From NCBI GenBank assembly GCA_026390435.1, contig JAPLFY010000027.1, positions 1 to 64,000 on the forward strand: DNA of 64,000 bases, in the 5' to 3' direction. The position numbers and the translations under genes are program-made. A model generated the notes under the pieces. That model saw nothing but the letters and a program-made list of their open reading frames with translations. It was not told where the DNA came from and did not search any database. Origin of the DNA: Pseudomonadota bacterium (lineage in GTDB: Bacteria > Bdellovibrionota_B > Oligoflexia > Oligoflexales > CAIYRB01). Of the stretch, positions 23,402-32,511 are shown one piece after another; position 1 is the first letter of the stretch, and each line of letters opens with the position of its first letter.

Positions 23402-24514
23402 ATGAGAAAGAGCTGCCAATCGGCTTTGTCGCTGAACACACGCGTTCGCTTCGTTTTGCAAAGAGCAACTATCGGGGTGATGGCAGGCACCACTGTGCTA
23501 GCACTAAGCTGCTCTAACCAGAATTCCAATAGTAGTTTAGAAAGTACTATTTCGGAGAGTGCCCGCGCACTGTTTGACGTGTACTCGCTCGCAAGCACCT
23601 CCAAGGAGTTCTTAAGTTCCCTAGATGCGGCACTCAATAACGAGACAACTAGTCTCAGCGAGACTTTGCCAAAAGTGGGCAAGGTCGGGGACTTTGTGTT
23701 TAACGACTTCGATCAGCGAGTCAAAAGCCTAGCCACCAAGCAGCCTTACAAATTTAAAGGTAATTTGCGCAAACTTTTGTCTCTAGGAAATCAAACATCA
23801 GCAAGGATAACGGTGCAAGACTTCCAGCTAGCTGAGAATTATATAGCTGATAATCTTAAGGCCGTGGAAAACTCGGCGGCAAAGCAAACGCTTGCTAAGA
23901 AATACACTCCGCAGGAAATCTTGCGTGCAACCCACGCAGCGGCCGTGATCAGCGCCCTTCCGCAATCGTCGTCAGCACGCGTAAACGCGGCATTAAATTT
24001 AACGCCGGGTAAAGACGTAGGTGCTGCCGCTAAAGGCATTGGGGAAGGAGTAGGTGCAGCAGGTTCCGGCGTTCAAAAAGCTGCAAAAGGTGTAGGCGCA
24101 GCCACTGTTTGCGGCAATTTAGTCGGTTATGGATGCGGCAAGGCAGGCCAGGGTTTTGCTGACAGAATTAACGATTTTAACAACCAAAACGGCCAACAAA
24201 ATCAGTGCAAAGACAACTCCAAACCGAGCGAAGCATGCACCTATGAAGTTGCTAGAAGAGCTGGCAACGGAGAGATAATCGGTGAAGCTCCATGTGGTTG
24301 GGTGAAATATAAATGCGAATGCAATGAGACTTATACGAAGGTGGGCGAGGGAGCCGATGAAACATGGAAACATAAGGATAAGGAGACAAGCGGTTGTCAT
24401 GCCCAAAAAGATCCTAGTTCGCAACCTGCCACACTTCAAGAGCCCAACAGCACTGCTGTAATCAATCTATGCAAAGAGATGAACAACATTATGAGTAATT
24501 GCACGGGTGGGTAA
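23402..24514 (+). CDS. Lipoprotein with Cys-rich C-terminus, flanked by repeats
   Basis: The longest frame starts at 23342, but ATG 23402 has GGAG eight bases upstream and gives a proper lipoprotein signal: basic start, hydrophobic GVMAGTTVLALSC, lipid-accepting Cys-37. The product has 370 residues. The middle is helical (about 50-200), followed by a Gly/Ala-rich hinge (GKDVGAAAKGIGEGVGAAG) and a C-terminal 140 residues with about twelve cysteines, probably disulfide-bonded. No family was recognised. The gene lies alone between palindromic element A and its isolated right half at 24584-24620. A TATCCCT/AGGGATA hairpin (24526-24553) follows the stop. It may be acquired. Confidence 0.7.
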   Translation: MRKSCQSALSLNTRVRFVLQRATIGVMAGTTVLALSCSNQNSNSSLESTISESARALFDVYSLASTSKEFLSSLDAALNNETTSLSETLPKVGKVGDFVFNDFDQRVKSLATKQPYKFKGNLRKLLSLGNQTSARITVQDFQLAENYIADNLKAVENSAAKQTLAKKYTPQEILRATHAAAVISALPQSSSARVNAALNLTPGKDVGAAAKGIGEGVGAAGSGVQKAAKGVGAATVCGNLVGYGCGKAGQGFADRINDFNNQNGQQNQCKDNSKPSEACTYEVARRAGNGEIIGEAPCGWVKYKCECNETYTKVGEGADETWKHKDKETSGCHAQKDPSSQPATLQEPNSTAVINLCKEMNNIMSNCTGG

Positions 24515-24583
24515 TAAGCAAGATGTATCCCTAGCGCATAACCGCCAGGGATAGCGCATATCTTACACGCGCAGTGGTCTAGG

Positions 24584-24620
24584 ATTGATTTCAGATAGTT
24601 ACGGAGAGTGCCTGACCCCA
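24584..24620. repeat. REP-like element, isolated right half (copy B)
   Basis: Identical over 37 bp to the right half of copy A (23250-23286), ending GTGCCTGACCCCA. The left half is missing. With copy A it forms direct repeats around the lipoprotein gene. Confidence 0.8.
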
Positions 24621-24624
24621 TAGC

Positions 24625-25053
24625 TCAGAACGGCTTGAACAGCACCAACCACACGATGACCAGCATAAGTACGGTCGGCACTTCGTTCAAAACTCGCAAA
24701 CGTTTAGAACTAGGCAAATTATCCGCACCTTTTTCAAAGCGGCCGATCAGCAGCCCAGCTTTGACGGTATAGTGTGTTAGAGCCAGGACCAAAATAAACT
24801 TGGCGCCAAACCAATGGCCCTTGGCAATCGCTGGCACCACGGCAACCATGCCGAGGCCTGCGACATAGCTGACCGCCGCCGCCGGTACTGTGATGTATTT
24901 AAACAGCCGCCGCGACATCAGTACCAAAAGGCCTTTGATGTCTGCGTTTGCGCCACGCTCAGATAGGTAAATCAGCAGGCGGTAAAGATAGAGTATTCCA
25001 GCCATCCAGCTGATGACACTGACTACATGTAACCATTTCAACCACAAATACAC
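24625..25053 (-). CDS. hemJ: Protoporphyrinogen oxidase HemJ-like membrane protein
   Basis: A protein of 142 residues with four hydrophobic helices, the length and layout of HemJ (UPF0093). Conserved features are WLKWLHVVSVISWMAGILYL at the N-terminus (heme-ligand His in helix 1), MSRRLFKYITVPA before helix 2, FGAKFILVLALTHYTVKAG, and the terminal LNEVPTVLMLVIVWLVLFKP, which is highly characteristic. HemJ oxidises protoporphyrinogen IX to protoporphyrin IX in heme synthesis, using an unknown electron acceptor, in the inner membrane. It follows leuS by four bases, implying co-transcription. Confidence 0.88.
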   Translation of the reverse strand: MYLWLKWLHVVSVISWMAGILYLYRLLIYLSERGANADIKGLLVLMSRRLFKYITVPAAAVSYVAGLGMVAVVPAIAKGHWFGAKFILVLALTHYTVKAGLLIGRFEKGADNLPSSKRLRVLNEVPTVLMLVIVWLVLFKPF

Positions 25054-25057
25054 GCCT

Positions 25058-27505
25058 TCACCTCACTACGAAGTTGATGATTTTGCCCGGTACAAAAATC
25101 TCTTTGACTAAGGTTTTACCTTCCAAATGACGCTGCACTGACTCTAGCTCTTTAGCCGCAGCGATGATTTGGTCCTTGGTGCTAGCTGCTGCCACTTGAA
25201 GCGTACCGCGCAACTTACCGCTGACTTGGACCGAGATGGTGATCTGATCATCTTCGGTCAAAGCCAGATCGAAGCTAGGCCACGGCGCATAGGCTAAAGT
25301 GCCTTTGTGTCCCAATTGCTCCCAAAGCTCTTCCGCTAAATGAGGCGCATAAGGCGCCAGCAAAAGCACTAAAGTTTCTGCTGCCTGACGACTGACTGCT
25401 GGCTCTTTATAGGCAGCGTTTACCAGCTCCATCATTGCAGAAATTCCAGTATTAAACTGCATGATAGCGGAGTCTTCACCCACCTTCTTGATGGTCTTGT
25501 GCAGGGTGCGCTGAAAACTTTCGCTCATCGGTGCATCCGTCAACTTTTCACTCAATGCCCCGTTCTCTTGCAGCACTAAGCGCTGCACCCGCTTTAAAAA
25601 GCGGTATACGCCGTTGATACCTGCTGTCTGCCAAGGCTTAGCTGCGGTCAGCGGCCCCATGAACATCTCATAGAGCCTCAGGGAGTCGGCACCCCATTCA
25701 CGTACGATGTCATCTGGGTTAACGACGTTACCCTTACTCTTCGACATCTTCTCGTTATTTTCACCGAGGACAATACCGGGATGTAAGAGCCTTTTAAACG
25801 GCTCCTTTGTCGACACCAAGCCGCAGTCGTAAAGCACTTTATGCCAGAATCGAGCGTAAAGTAGATGCAGCACGGCATGTTCCGCGCCGCCAACATAAAG
25901 GTCTACTGGCATCCAGTAGCTCTCTTTTGCGGCACTCCAAGGCTCAGCATGATTATCAGGATCGATGTAACGCAGGTAATACCAACAAGAGCCTGCCCAC
26001 TGCGGCATGGTGTTGGTCTCACGACGGAATGTCTCGCCGTCTTTTTTGTATTCGAGCCAGTCTTGCGCTCGCGCTAACGGAGACTCTCCGTCGCCCGCTG
26101 GCTTAAAATTATCCAACTCAGGCAGAGTCACTGGTAGATCGGAATCGTCTAGCAGATGCGGCTTACCATCTTTATCGTGAACCAAAGGAAAAGGCTCACC
26201 CCAATAGCGCTGACGCGAGAACAGCCAGTCACGCAACTTGTAGGTGACAGCTCCGCGTCCAAGTTCCTTCGCTCCGAGCCACTCAACCATGTTAGCAATC
26301 GCAGCGGACTTATCTAAACCATTCAGAAACTCAGAGTTCATCAACTCGCCGTCGCCGGTGTGTGCGGCCACAGTAATGTCAGCCTCAGCTCCACCAGAGA
26401 GCACGCGCTTGATCGGCAATTCATACTTACGCGCAAATTCGTGGTCACGCTCATCATGACCAGGCACCGCCATGATGGCGCCGCTGCCATAGGAAATCAG
26501 CACGTAATCGGCGACGTAAATCGGCAATTTCTCCTGATTCACCGGATTAACCGCATAGGCGCCCGTAAAGACGCCGGTTTTTTCTTTACCGAGAGCGCTG
26601 CGCTCAATATCGGATTTTACTTTAGCAGTCTCGACGTAGTCTTGGACCGCCGCTTTTTGCGCCGGCGTAGTAATCTCGCTGACTAGTTTATGTTCCGGAG
26701 CCAAGACACAAAACGTGGCACCAAACAGTGTATCCGGACGTGTCGTAAAGACTTCAAAGTCACCGTCGTGACCAGCGACCTTAAAACGCACATGTGCGCC
26801 GGTGCTCTTACCAATCCAGTTACGCTGCATTTCCTTGAGGCTATCTGGCCAATCCAAATCATCAAGGTCCGCAAGCAACCTTTCTGCATAGGCAGTAATC
26901 TTCAGTACCCACTGCCGAATGGGTCTTTTAATGACTGGAAAACCACCGACCTCAGACTTGCCGTCGATGACTTCCTCATTCGCCAAAACCGTCCCCAGCT
27001 CTGGACACCAATTGACCGGCTCAAAAGATTCATAAGCCAGGCCCCTCTCGTACAACTTGCGAAAGATCCACTGAGTCCACTTATAATAGCGTGGATCCGT
27101 AGTATCGATCTCGCGCGACCAATCGTAGGACATCCCAAGGCGTTTTATCTGGCCCCGAAAACGCTCGGTATTGGCCTTGGTAGTGAGGCGTGGATGCTGA
27201 CCAGTTTTTACCGCATATTGTTCAGCTGGCAGTCCAAACGCATCCCAGCCCATAGGGTGCAACACGTTGAATCCACGCATACGCTGAAAGCGGGCGTAAA
27301 TATCAGTCGCCGTATAGCCCTCGACGTGTCCAACATGCAGGCCATCCCCAGATGGATACGGAAACATGTCGAGGATATAGCACTTAGGCTTACCGGGTAC
27401 TTCGACCGTCTTAAACGTTTGGTGAAGGTCCCAGTAGTCCTGCCACTTTTTCTCAATACTGCGGAAATCGTAATCTTGCCGGCCGTCACTGGTGCCCGTG
27501 CTCAT
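25058..27505 (-). CDS. leuS: Leucyl-tRNA synthetase
   Basis: A class I aminoacyl-tRNA synthetase of 815 residues (E. coli 860). The HIGH-type motif is HVGH at residues 57-60 ([15 protein letters not shown]), the KMSKS motif lies in [16 protein letters not shown], and the CP1 editing domain keeps [19 protein letters not shown] with its Asp that discriminates leucine. ATP-dependent attachment of leucine to tRNA(Leu), with editing of isoleucine and norvaline. The C-terminal anticodon-binding domain is present and ends KIINFVVR. No T-box or other leader was seen upstream. hemJ follows immediately. Confidence 0.97.
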   Translation of the reverse strand: MSTGTSDGRQDYDFRSIEKKWQDYWDLHQTFKTVEVPGKPKCYILDMFPYPSGDGLHVGHVEGYTATDIYARFQRMRGFNVLHPMGWDAFGLPAEQYAVKTGQHPRLTTKANTERFRGQIKRLGMSYDWSREIDTTDPRYYKWTQWIFRKLYERGLAYESFEPVNWCPELGTVLANEEVIDGKSEVGGFPVIKRPIRQWVLKITAYAERLLADLDDLDWPDSLKEMQRNWIGKSTGAHVRFKVAGHDGDFEVFTTRPDTLFGATFCVLAPEHKLVSEITTPAQKAAVQDYVETAKVKSDIERSALGKEKTGVFTGAYAVNPVNQEKLPIYVADYVLISYGSGAIMAVPGHDERDHEFARKYELPIKRVLSGGAEADITVAAHTGDGELMNSEFLNGLDKSAAIANMVEWLGAKELGRGAVTYKLRDWLFSRQRYWGEPFPLVHDKDGKPHLLDDSDLPVTLPELDNFKPAGDGESPLARAQDWLEYKKDGETFRRETNTMPQWAGSCWYYLRYIDPDNHAEPWSAAKESYWMPVDLYVGGAEHAVLHLLYARFWHKVLYDCGLVSTKEPFKRLLHPGIVLGENNEKMSKSKGNVVNPDDIVREWGADSLRLYEMFMGPLTAAKPWQTAGINGVYRFLKRVQRLVLQENGALSEKLTDAPMSESFQRTLHKTIKKVGEDSAIMQFNTGISAMMELVNAAYKEPAVSRQAAETLVLLLAPYAPHLAEELWEQLGHKGTLAYAPWPSFDLALTEDDQITISVQVSGKLRGTLQVAAASTKDQIIAAAKELESVQRHLEGKTLVKEIFVPGKIINFVVR

Positions 27506-27580
27506 GCAATCCCTTCCCTCATGTTAAAGCCACGGGGACCCTATCACAAAAGTCGGGATTTTCTGAAGGCCTAGTGCGGG

Positions 27581-28141
27581 TTAATGCGCTGGCGGCATCC
27601 ACTCAGATGGACGTCTCTTTGCCGCTACGGGCTTGGCAGCCGTATCGCTCAGCTTGATATAAATGCCGTCACCGATTCGCCCCCAACCTTTTTCCAAGTC
27701 TACAAGTATCCGATCGCCGCGCACAAGGCGGCCAACCGATTTAGCTGAAGCCGAAGGCTCTGCTCTAAGCTGCGCTAGTTTTACTTTAACATGGCGCACA
27801 ACCCGCGATTTTTCCGCAGGAGCCGACGCAACTTGACCGGCAATGGGCGCCGCAGCTCCCGCCTGGCCATCCGCAGCGGCATCAACCGGAGCTGCGACAT
27901 TGGCAGCAGCAGCTGAAGCCACCTGCTCGGCTGAGGCACCAGCAACGCCAGTAGCCGGGGCCGCCTGTGCCTGATCGTCCGCAGCGGCTTCAGACGCCAC
28001 TGGGGCTTCCCCCTCACCCTCCGCACTAGGCGCTAGGGCATCTTCATCCGTATTATTGCTTGAACAGGCGGTCATCCCGCCAAAGCTAACTGCGAAAACT
28101 AACGCAGCTTTCCAGCATATAACCAGTTTTTGCATAGCCAT
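27581..28141 (-). CDS. SH3-domain lipoprotein with Ala/Pro-rich linker
   Basis: A longer frame exists, but the ATG at 28139-28141 has AGAGG eight bases upstream and begins a lipoprotein signal ending MTAC (Cys-26). The product has 186 residues. Residues 27-115 are an acidic then Ala/Gly-rich, probably unstructured, linker. Residues 118-170 fit a bacterial SH3-like fold (VKVKLAQLRAEPSASAKSVGRLVRGDRILV and GWGRIGDGIYIKLSD). Such domains often bind peptidoglycan or mediate envelope contacts. The C-terminal tail is basic and Pro-rich. Divergent from the gene at 28334, leaving about 190 bases. Confidence 0.75.
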   Translation of the reverse strand: MAMQKLVICWKAALVFAVSFGGMTACSSNNTDEDALAPSAEGEGEAPVASEAAADDQAQAAPATGVAGASAEQVASAAAANVAAPVDAAADGQAGAAAPIAGQVASAPAEKSRVVRHVKVKLAQLRAEPSASAKSVGRLVRGDRILVDLEKGWGRIGDGIYIKLSDTAAKPVAAKRRPSEWMPPAH

Positions 28142-28333
28142 GACGTGATCCTCTCCCTGACTAGTCGTGCCGAGTTGCGCAAGCCATCTCGGGACACGTG
28201 GACATATCGTTTCAAGCATCCATCGGTGCAAGGTCGGCAATCTTTAATCACTGGGCCAAGCTTTGACTTTGGCCGCTATTCTATTAATATGGGAAAAGCT
28301 TCAATAATTTTTAAGATTTATCGGAGAGCCGAG

Positions 28334-29332
28334 ATGCCTATACTGCGGACGAAAACAGGTGTCCGAAGCATCCTGCAGACCACCATGGCCGTTCTGTTGG
28401 GCGGATCTTCCCTCCCGCATAGAGCTAACGCCGAGTGCATGAGCCTGATCAGCGGACCAGTGGTCGTCGAAATCAATGGCTGCAAAACGATCGAACCGGA
28501 ATCAACGTTCGACACCAAGAAAGACAAGTATTCCTGGGTAGCTGGGCTCGACCGCGCTGGTCGCACGCAGTTTTTCGATAGCTACCGCGGACTTTATGTA
28601 AAAACCAAAGTCATCATGTCCAAAGCAGTCGCCAAGGGCCTTAACCCTGAAGAGGGAGGGCTGGCAGGGCAGACTGTATTTATGATGATTGCTCCACCAA
28701 CTACGTTGACGTGTCCCGCCATCAACTTCAAGCGCCTAACCGCAAATGTAAAACAGATTTGCTGCGACGGCAGCGGCAACGTGCCCTGCCTCCTGGACAC
28801 TCCTTATCTGCTCCAGCAGCCACAACTTGCGACCAAGGGCACCATGAGTGCCGGCAAAAGCAAAGCTAAACAATCAGCTGATTACATGGCCGCCACGTCC
28901 GCTTACAATAGCCGGAAATTCAAGGCTGCCGCTAAAGGCTTCGAAAAAGCCAGAGTCAACGGCGAGCTTGATATCGTAGGCTTTTATCATCTCGGTGATT
29001 CCTATCGCCAGCTCGACCAATGTCGTGACGCACTAGCGCCCCTCAAATATGTCCAAGACCAGGTGCAACAGCGCCAGGTATGGGCTGATGAAGAAAACAG
29101 CGCCAGACAAGCCATATTTCTGCTCGCGCGCTGCTACGCTAAAATGAACGATCCAGAAGCAGCCACGCAAATTTTGAGCAGCTACCTTTTAGAGCCAACG
29201 AAATATCAAACTGAATTGAAAGAGTCGCTGATTCACAAGGACTTTGGCTGGATCCACACCAGTCGCGAGTTCCTCGATTACGAGAAGCTAGCTCGCCAAA
29301 AACTAAAGACAGCTGGACCGGCGACGCCCTAA
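28334..29332 (+). CDS. Secreted protein with TPR-like C-terminal half
   Basis: The frame is open from 28130, but ATG 28334 follows GGAG by eight bases and begins a signal peptide (TTMAVLLGGSS, cleavage near HRANAECM). The product has 332 residues. The first half (about 35-175) has paired cysteines (GCKTIEPE, TCPAINF, ICCDG, PCLLD) and no known fold. The second half (about 190-330) is helical with TPR-like repeats: AYNSRKFKAAAKGFEKARVNGEL, YHLGDSYRQLDQCRDALAPL and FLLARCYAKMNDPEAATQIL. The role may be as a periplasmic scaffold; this is inference. It ends 20 bases from the convergent rdgB. Confidence 0.7.
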   Translation: MPILRTKTGVRSILQTTMAVLLGGSSLPHRANAECMSLISGPVVVEINGCKTIEPESTFDTKKDKYSWVAGLDRAGRTQFFDSYRGLYVKTKVIMSKAVAKGLNPEEGGLAGQTVFMMIAPPTTLTCPAINFKRLTANVKQICCDGSGNVPCLLDTPYLLQQPQLATKGTMSAGKSKAKQSADYMAATSAYNSRKFKAAAKGFEKARVNGELDIVGFYHLGDSYRQLDQCRDALAPLKYVQDQVQQRQVWADEENSARQAIFLLARCYAKMNDPEAATQILSSYLLEPTKYQTELKESLIHKDFGWIHTSREFLDYEKLARQKLKTAGPATP

Positions 29333-29352
29333 ACTTTGCCCGTTGGAATGAT

Positions 29353-29964
29353 TCATCGCTTGGACAACCATTGCCCCAAAGCGGCAAAGGCCAGTGCTCT
29401 GTGACTAATTTGGTTCTTAACGGGACCCGGTATTTCGGCGAGGGTCCGCCCCTGCCAAGCTGGGTCAGATAACTTCGGCACAAATAACGGATCGTAGCCA
29501 AACCCATGGCTACCTCGTGCTGAGTGGGTCAGCTGCCCCTCGAGCACCCCAGTGAACTCATGGCCCTGCCCTGATTCGTCGATAAAATAGAGCGTACAGA
29601 CAAATCGAGCCGCCAGATCTTGCTCTGCATAGCTTTTAATAGCAGCGGCCAACTTTGCATTGTTAGCTAGATCATCGCCATCGACACCGGCGTATCGACT
29701 CGAATGCACACCAGGCGCGCCTCCCAAGACGTCGACAACTAGTCCCGAGTCATCTGCCAGCACGCAGGCGCCCGTATGAGCCCTTAAAGCCTCGGCCTTG
29801 ATCTTGGCATTGGCGAGAAAGCTATCGCCCACTTCCTCCCAGGTGATCCCTGGTGCCAGATCGCGCGCTAGCTGAACCTCCCAAGGCGGTGACAAGGCCG
29901 CCAATAGCGCTGTTAACTCGGTCGCCTTGTGGGCATTGTTGCTGGCGAGATAAAGTCGTGGCAT
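29353..29964 (-). CDS. rdgB: Non-canonical purine NTP pyrophosphatase (HAM1/RdgB)
   Basis: Hydrolyses dITP, XTP and ITP to monophosphates, keeping aberrant purines out of DNA and RNA. It has 203 residues (E. coli RdgB 197). Family motifs: YLASNNAHKATELTALL at the N-terminus (substrate loop), LADDSGLVVDVLGGAPGVHSSRYAG with the catalytic/metal Asp pair, FVCTLYFID, GYDPLFVPK and the terminal ISHRALAF. Cytoplasmic, Mg-dependent homodimer in known members. It is divergent from the BolA-family gene across 31 bases. Confidence 0.95.
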   Translation of the reverse strand: MPRLYLASNNAHKATELTALLAALSPPWEVQLARDLAPGITWEEVGDSFLANAKIKAEALRAHTGACVLADDSGLVVDVLGGAPGVHSSRYAGVDGDDLANNAKLAAAIKSYAEQDLAARFVCTLYFIDESGQGHEFTGVLEGQLTHSARGSHGFGYDPLFVPKLSDPAWQGRTLAEIPGPVKNQISHRALAFAALGQWLSKR

Positions 29965-29995
29965 AGTTCAGCTCCTTTGAGCGGAGTGATTAAAC

Positions 29996-30223
29996 ATGAC
30001 TACGGCTGATATCATCATCGCCAAGATTAAAGAACAGCTACCATCGGCGCAAATCAAAGCGACCGATCTCACCGGTGGTGGCGACCACTGGCAGTTGGTC
30101 GTTAGGGCCAGTGAATTCAAAGGCAAAGGCCTGATTGAACAACACCAACTGATCTACAAAGCACTCGGTGACATGATGCGCCAGGAAATCCATGCGCTGT
30201 CACTAGACACCCGGGAAGCCTGA
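29996..30223 (+). CDS. BolA family protein
   Basis: A protein of 75 residues, the size of the short BolA/IbaG-type proteins. It shows the alpha-beta class II KH-like pattern with GGGDHWQLVVRASEFKGKGL and the conserved-His helix IEQHQLIYKALGDMM. BolA proteins pair with monothiol glutaredoxins to bind Fe-S clusters and act in iron homeostasis or as stress regulators. No glutaredoxin gene is adjacent. GAGCGGAG upstream supports the ATG at 29996. Confidence 0.88.
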   Translation: MTTADIIIAKIKEQLPSAQIKATDLTGGGDHWQLVVRASEFKGKGLIEQHQLIYKALGDMMRQEIHALSLDTREA

Positions 30224-30247
30224 GACGGCCCGAACTTGTGCATCAGA

Positions 30248-30532
30248 CTAGTCGGCGTGCCGAGTCTTCGCACGCTTGGCTTCGTCTTGGTCGGACTTTA
30301 TGACCATGCGTACGATCTCCGGGGACGTTCGCATGTAGGTGATCATTGCCTCCTGCAGGAGCTTTCGCTCACTAAATTTCACAGCAAAAATGCCCAATTC
30401 GCGGAAGTGCTCGACGACGTTTTTGATGATCGTATCGGGCTCAATGCGCCAATTTTCCACGAGCATACTTACCGGCTCAGAATCATAGGTCTGCGACACA
30501 AAGAATTCGATGGGAATTGACTCGTATATCAT
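30248..30532 (-). CDS. Small protein of unknown function (94 aa)
   Basis: An excellent ribosome site (GGAGG, seven bases before ATG) supports this 94-residue gene. It contains no cysteine, signal peptide or membrane segment. The pattern is mixed alpha/beta: IPIEFFVSQTYDSEPVSMLVE, IKNVVEHFRELGIFAVKF and a helical basic tail ending KRAKTRHAD. I do not recognise a family. It converges on the BolA-family gene (25 bases between ends) and lies after the alcohol dehydrogenase on the same strand. Confidence 0.65.
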   Translation of the reverse strand: MIYESIPIEFFVSQTYDSEPVSMLVENWRIEPDTIIKNVVEHFRELGIFAVKFSERKLLQEAMITYMRTSPEIVRMVIKSDQDEAKRAKTRHAD

Positions 30533-30595
30533 GTGGCTGCCTCCCCGCCCTTACTGAGCAGGTATCGGCAGCCCTAGCCCGAAACTGAACCGCCC

Positions 30596-31648
30596 TCAGA
30601 CCGGCTTCAGAGTACTCATGTCGATAACAAAGCGGTATTTGACGTCGCTCTTGAGCATGCGTTCGTAAGCCTCATTGATCTGCTGAATAGGTATCAGCTC
30701 AATATCACTCATGATTTCGTGCTTAGAGCAGAAATCGAGCATCTCCTGGGTCTCCGGCAAGCCCCCGATCAAGGACCCAGCCAAGCTCCGGCGACCAAAG
30801 ACCAGGTTGAAAGCGGCGATACTCGGATCTTTGTCCGGAATCCCAACTAAGCACAGGGTGCCGTCTCGCTTCAGCAGGCCCAACATGGCGTTGAGATCGT
30901 GGGGTGCCGACACCGTGTCGAGGATAAAGTCGAAGCTGCCAACATGCTGCTGCATTTCATCGGCATTTTTTGACAAAACCACTTCATGAGCGCCCAACCG
31001 CAAGGCATCGGCCTTCTTTTGTGGGGATGTCGTGAAGCACACGACATGTGCGCCAAATGCACGCGCAAATTTCACTCCCATATGGCCTAGGCCACCGAGA
31101 CCCACGACGCCCACTTTTTGGCCCTTCGTCACGCCCCAATGCCGCATAGGTGAGTAAGTCGTAATCCCTGCGCATAGGAGTGGTGCCACCCGCGCGACGT
31201 CCAGATTCTGCGGCACTTTTAAAGTGAAGGCTTCGTCGACGACGATGTTATTCGAATAGCCGCCGTAGGTAGGTGTTTTGCCATCGCGCTCAAAGCTATT
31301 GTAAGTCCCAATCATGCCGCCTTGGCAGTACTGCTCGAGACCATCTTTGCAGTTTACACAGGTTCGGCATGAATCCACCAAACACCCAACGGCCGCCAAA
31401 TCACCGACCTTGAACTTGCTCACTTTACTGCCAACACGCACAACTTTGCCGACAATCTCGTGTCCCGGCACCATAGGAAACATCGAGTTTCCCCACTCAT
31501 TACGCACCTGATGGATGTCGGAGTGACAAACGCCGCAATGCGTAATCTCAATAACTACATCGAGATCGCGAGGTTCGCGCCGTTCGAATTTGAACGGTAC
31601 TAATGGCACTTTGGCTTCTTTAACTGCGTAACCGTAAGATGCGACCAT
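30596..31648 (-). CDS. Zinc-dependent NAD(P) alcohol dehydrogenase (cinnamyl-alcohol/YahK-like)
   Basis: A medium-chain dehydrogenase of 350 residues. The catalytic zinc site is formed by Cys in THCGVCHSDIHQ and PGHEIVG, structural zinc by CRTCVNCKDGLEQYC, and the Rossmann dinucleotide motif is GLGGLGHMGVKFA. The layout matches the YahK/YjgB/CAD group, which reduces aldehydes to alcohols with NADPH. It is cytoplasmic. Neighbours give no pathway clue. The start ATG follows a CGGAGG-like region (TACGGAGG) within the upstream 30 bases. Confidence 0.93.
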   Translation of the reverse strand: MVASYGYAVKEAKVPLVPFKFERREPRDLDVVIEITHCGVCHSDIHQVRNEWGNSMFPMVPGHEIVGKVVRVGSKVSKFKVGDLAAVGCLVDSCRTCVNCKDGLEQYCQGGMIGTYNSFERDGKTPTYGGYSNNIVVDEAFTLKVPQNLDVARVAPLLCAGITTYSPMRHWGVTKGQKVGVVGLGGLGHMGVKFARAFGAHVVCFTTSPQKKADALRLGAHEVVLSKNADEMQQHVGSFDFILDTVSAPHDLNAMLGLLKRDGTLCLVGIPDKDPSIAAFNLVFGRRSLAGSLIGGLPETQEMLDFCSKHEIMSDIELIPIQQINEAYERMLKSDVKYRFVIDMSTLKPV

Positions 31649-31894
31649 AGTTAAAACCCTTTACGGAGGACTGTTGCATTTATTCTAGAGAGGCGCTCGC
31701 GCTCTCTTAGCTTTTTGATATCACCCTTCAAGCACCTTATGCGCCCTGGCGCCAAATCGAAATTATTACTTTGTAAATATCACGCCTACCCATCTAGACC
31801 AGCCACCATGGCGCGTTTGGCCGCTCCTTAGGCGATGACATAATGACATCAGCTTGTTGCGAAGCCCCAAGCGTTGACACAAGCACTCACCTTG

Positions 31895-32485
31895 ATGAAA
31901 AAAGGGCCGTCCAGAGACGAGAGCAAAAAAGTAAGGACCACTTCCGTGAACGAGCTGTTTCCCATAGAGGAGCTGGCGCGCCGCGCCGCAATGTTCGGTG
32001 TCATCGCCAATCTGATCAAAGACTGGGATGATCCGGCTGCACCCACTCCAATAACCTCCGCCTTCGCCAGAGGCACGAGTGTAAGACACCAGCCCTTACT
32101 TCCGCGGATCAATGTGCGGAAGCATCAAGTAATCTGCAACAATACTAGCCTGGACTTGACCCGAAGGCCGATGACACTGCGACTTTTCGATGTGTTTTGC
32201 AACGCCCCTAATCACGAGAGGTCGCGCGACGATTTGTTGATGGAGGTTTACCGCATCAAAGACCTGAACAGTCATACGGAGCGCTATGTGGAGTCCGTTT
32301 ATAACAACGGCGTCAAATTAATTAGCCGGGCCCGTATACTAGCCACGATGCATTTAAGCTTTGCTGTCAGCCATGGGATAGAGTGGTTCGTGTATGACCA
32401 GGAACGTAAAATCTGGTGTTTATACCGCCTGAGAAATGAATATTTGAGCGATCACCTTGGACGGATGGCCCTAAATTATTCCTGA
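31895..32485 (+). CDS. Putative winged-helix DNA-binding protein
   Basis: A protein of 196 residues from the ATG at 31895 (a TTG at 31874 would add seven). Residues 85-160 resemble the OmpR/PhoB-type effector domain: VICNNTSLDLTRRPMTLRLF, then CNAPNHERSRDDLLMEVYRI in the recognition-helix region, then TERYVESVYNNGVKLISRAR. No receiver domain precedes it; residues 1-80 are basic with a helix (LARRAAMFGVIANLIKDW). The last 35 residues (SHGIEWFVYDQERKIWCLYR) look like an added beta hairpin. It could be an orphan transcription regulator. It is convergent with the DPM1 gene. The upstream 245 bases show only a GATGACAT-type direct repeat (about 31835-31851). Confidence 0.55.
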   Translation: MKKGPSRDESKKVRTTSVNELFPIEELARRAAMFGVIANLIKDWDDPAAPTPITSAFARGTSVRHQPLLPRINVRKHQVICNNTSLDLTRRPMTLRLFDVFCNAPNHERSRDDLLMEVYRIKDLNSHTERYVESVYNNGVKLISRARILATMHLSFAVSHGIEWFVYDQERKIWCLYRLRNEYLSDHLGRMALNYS

Positions 32486-32511
32486 ACTAGTCATCAACTT
32501 ATCGATCGCAA

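Noticed and set aside
26690-27574. A 294-residue plus-strand frame opposite leuS, the longest antisense frame
   Set aside because: It is wholly antisense to a clear leuS with no ribosome site, no motifs and composition dictated by the other strand.
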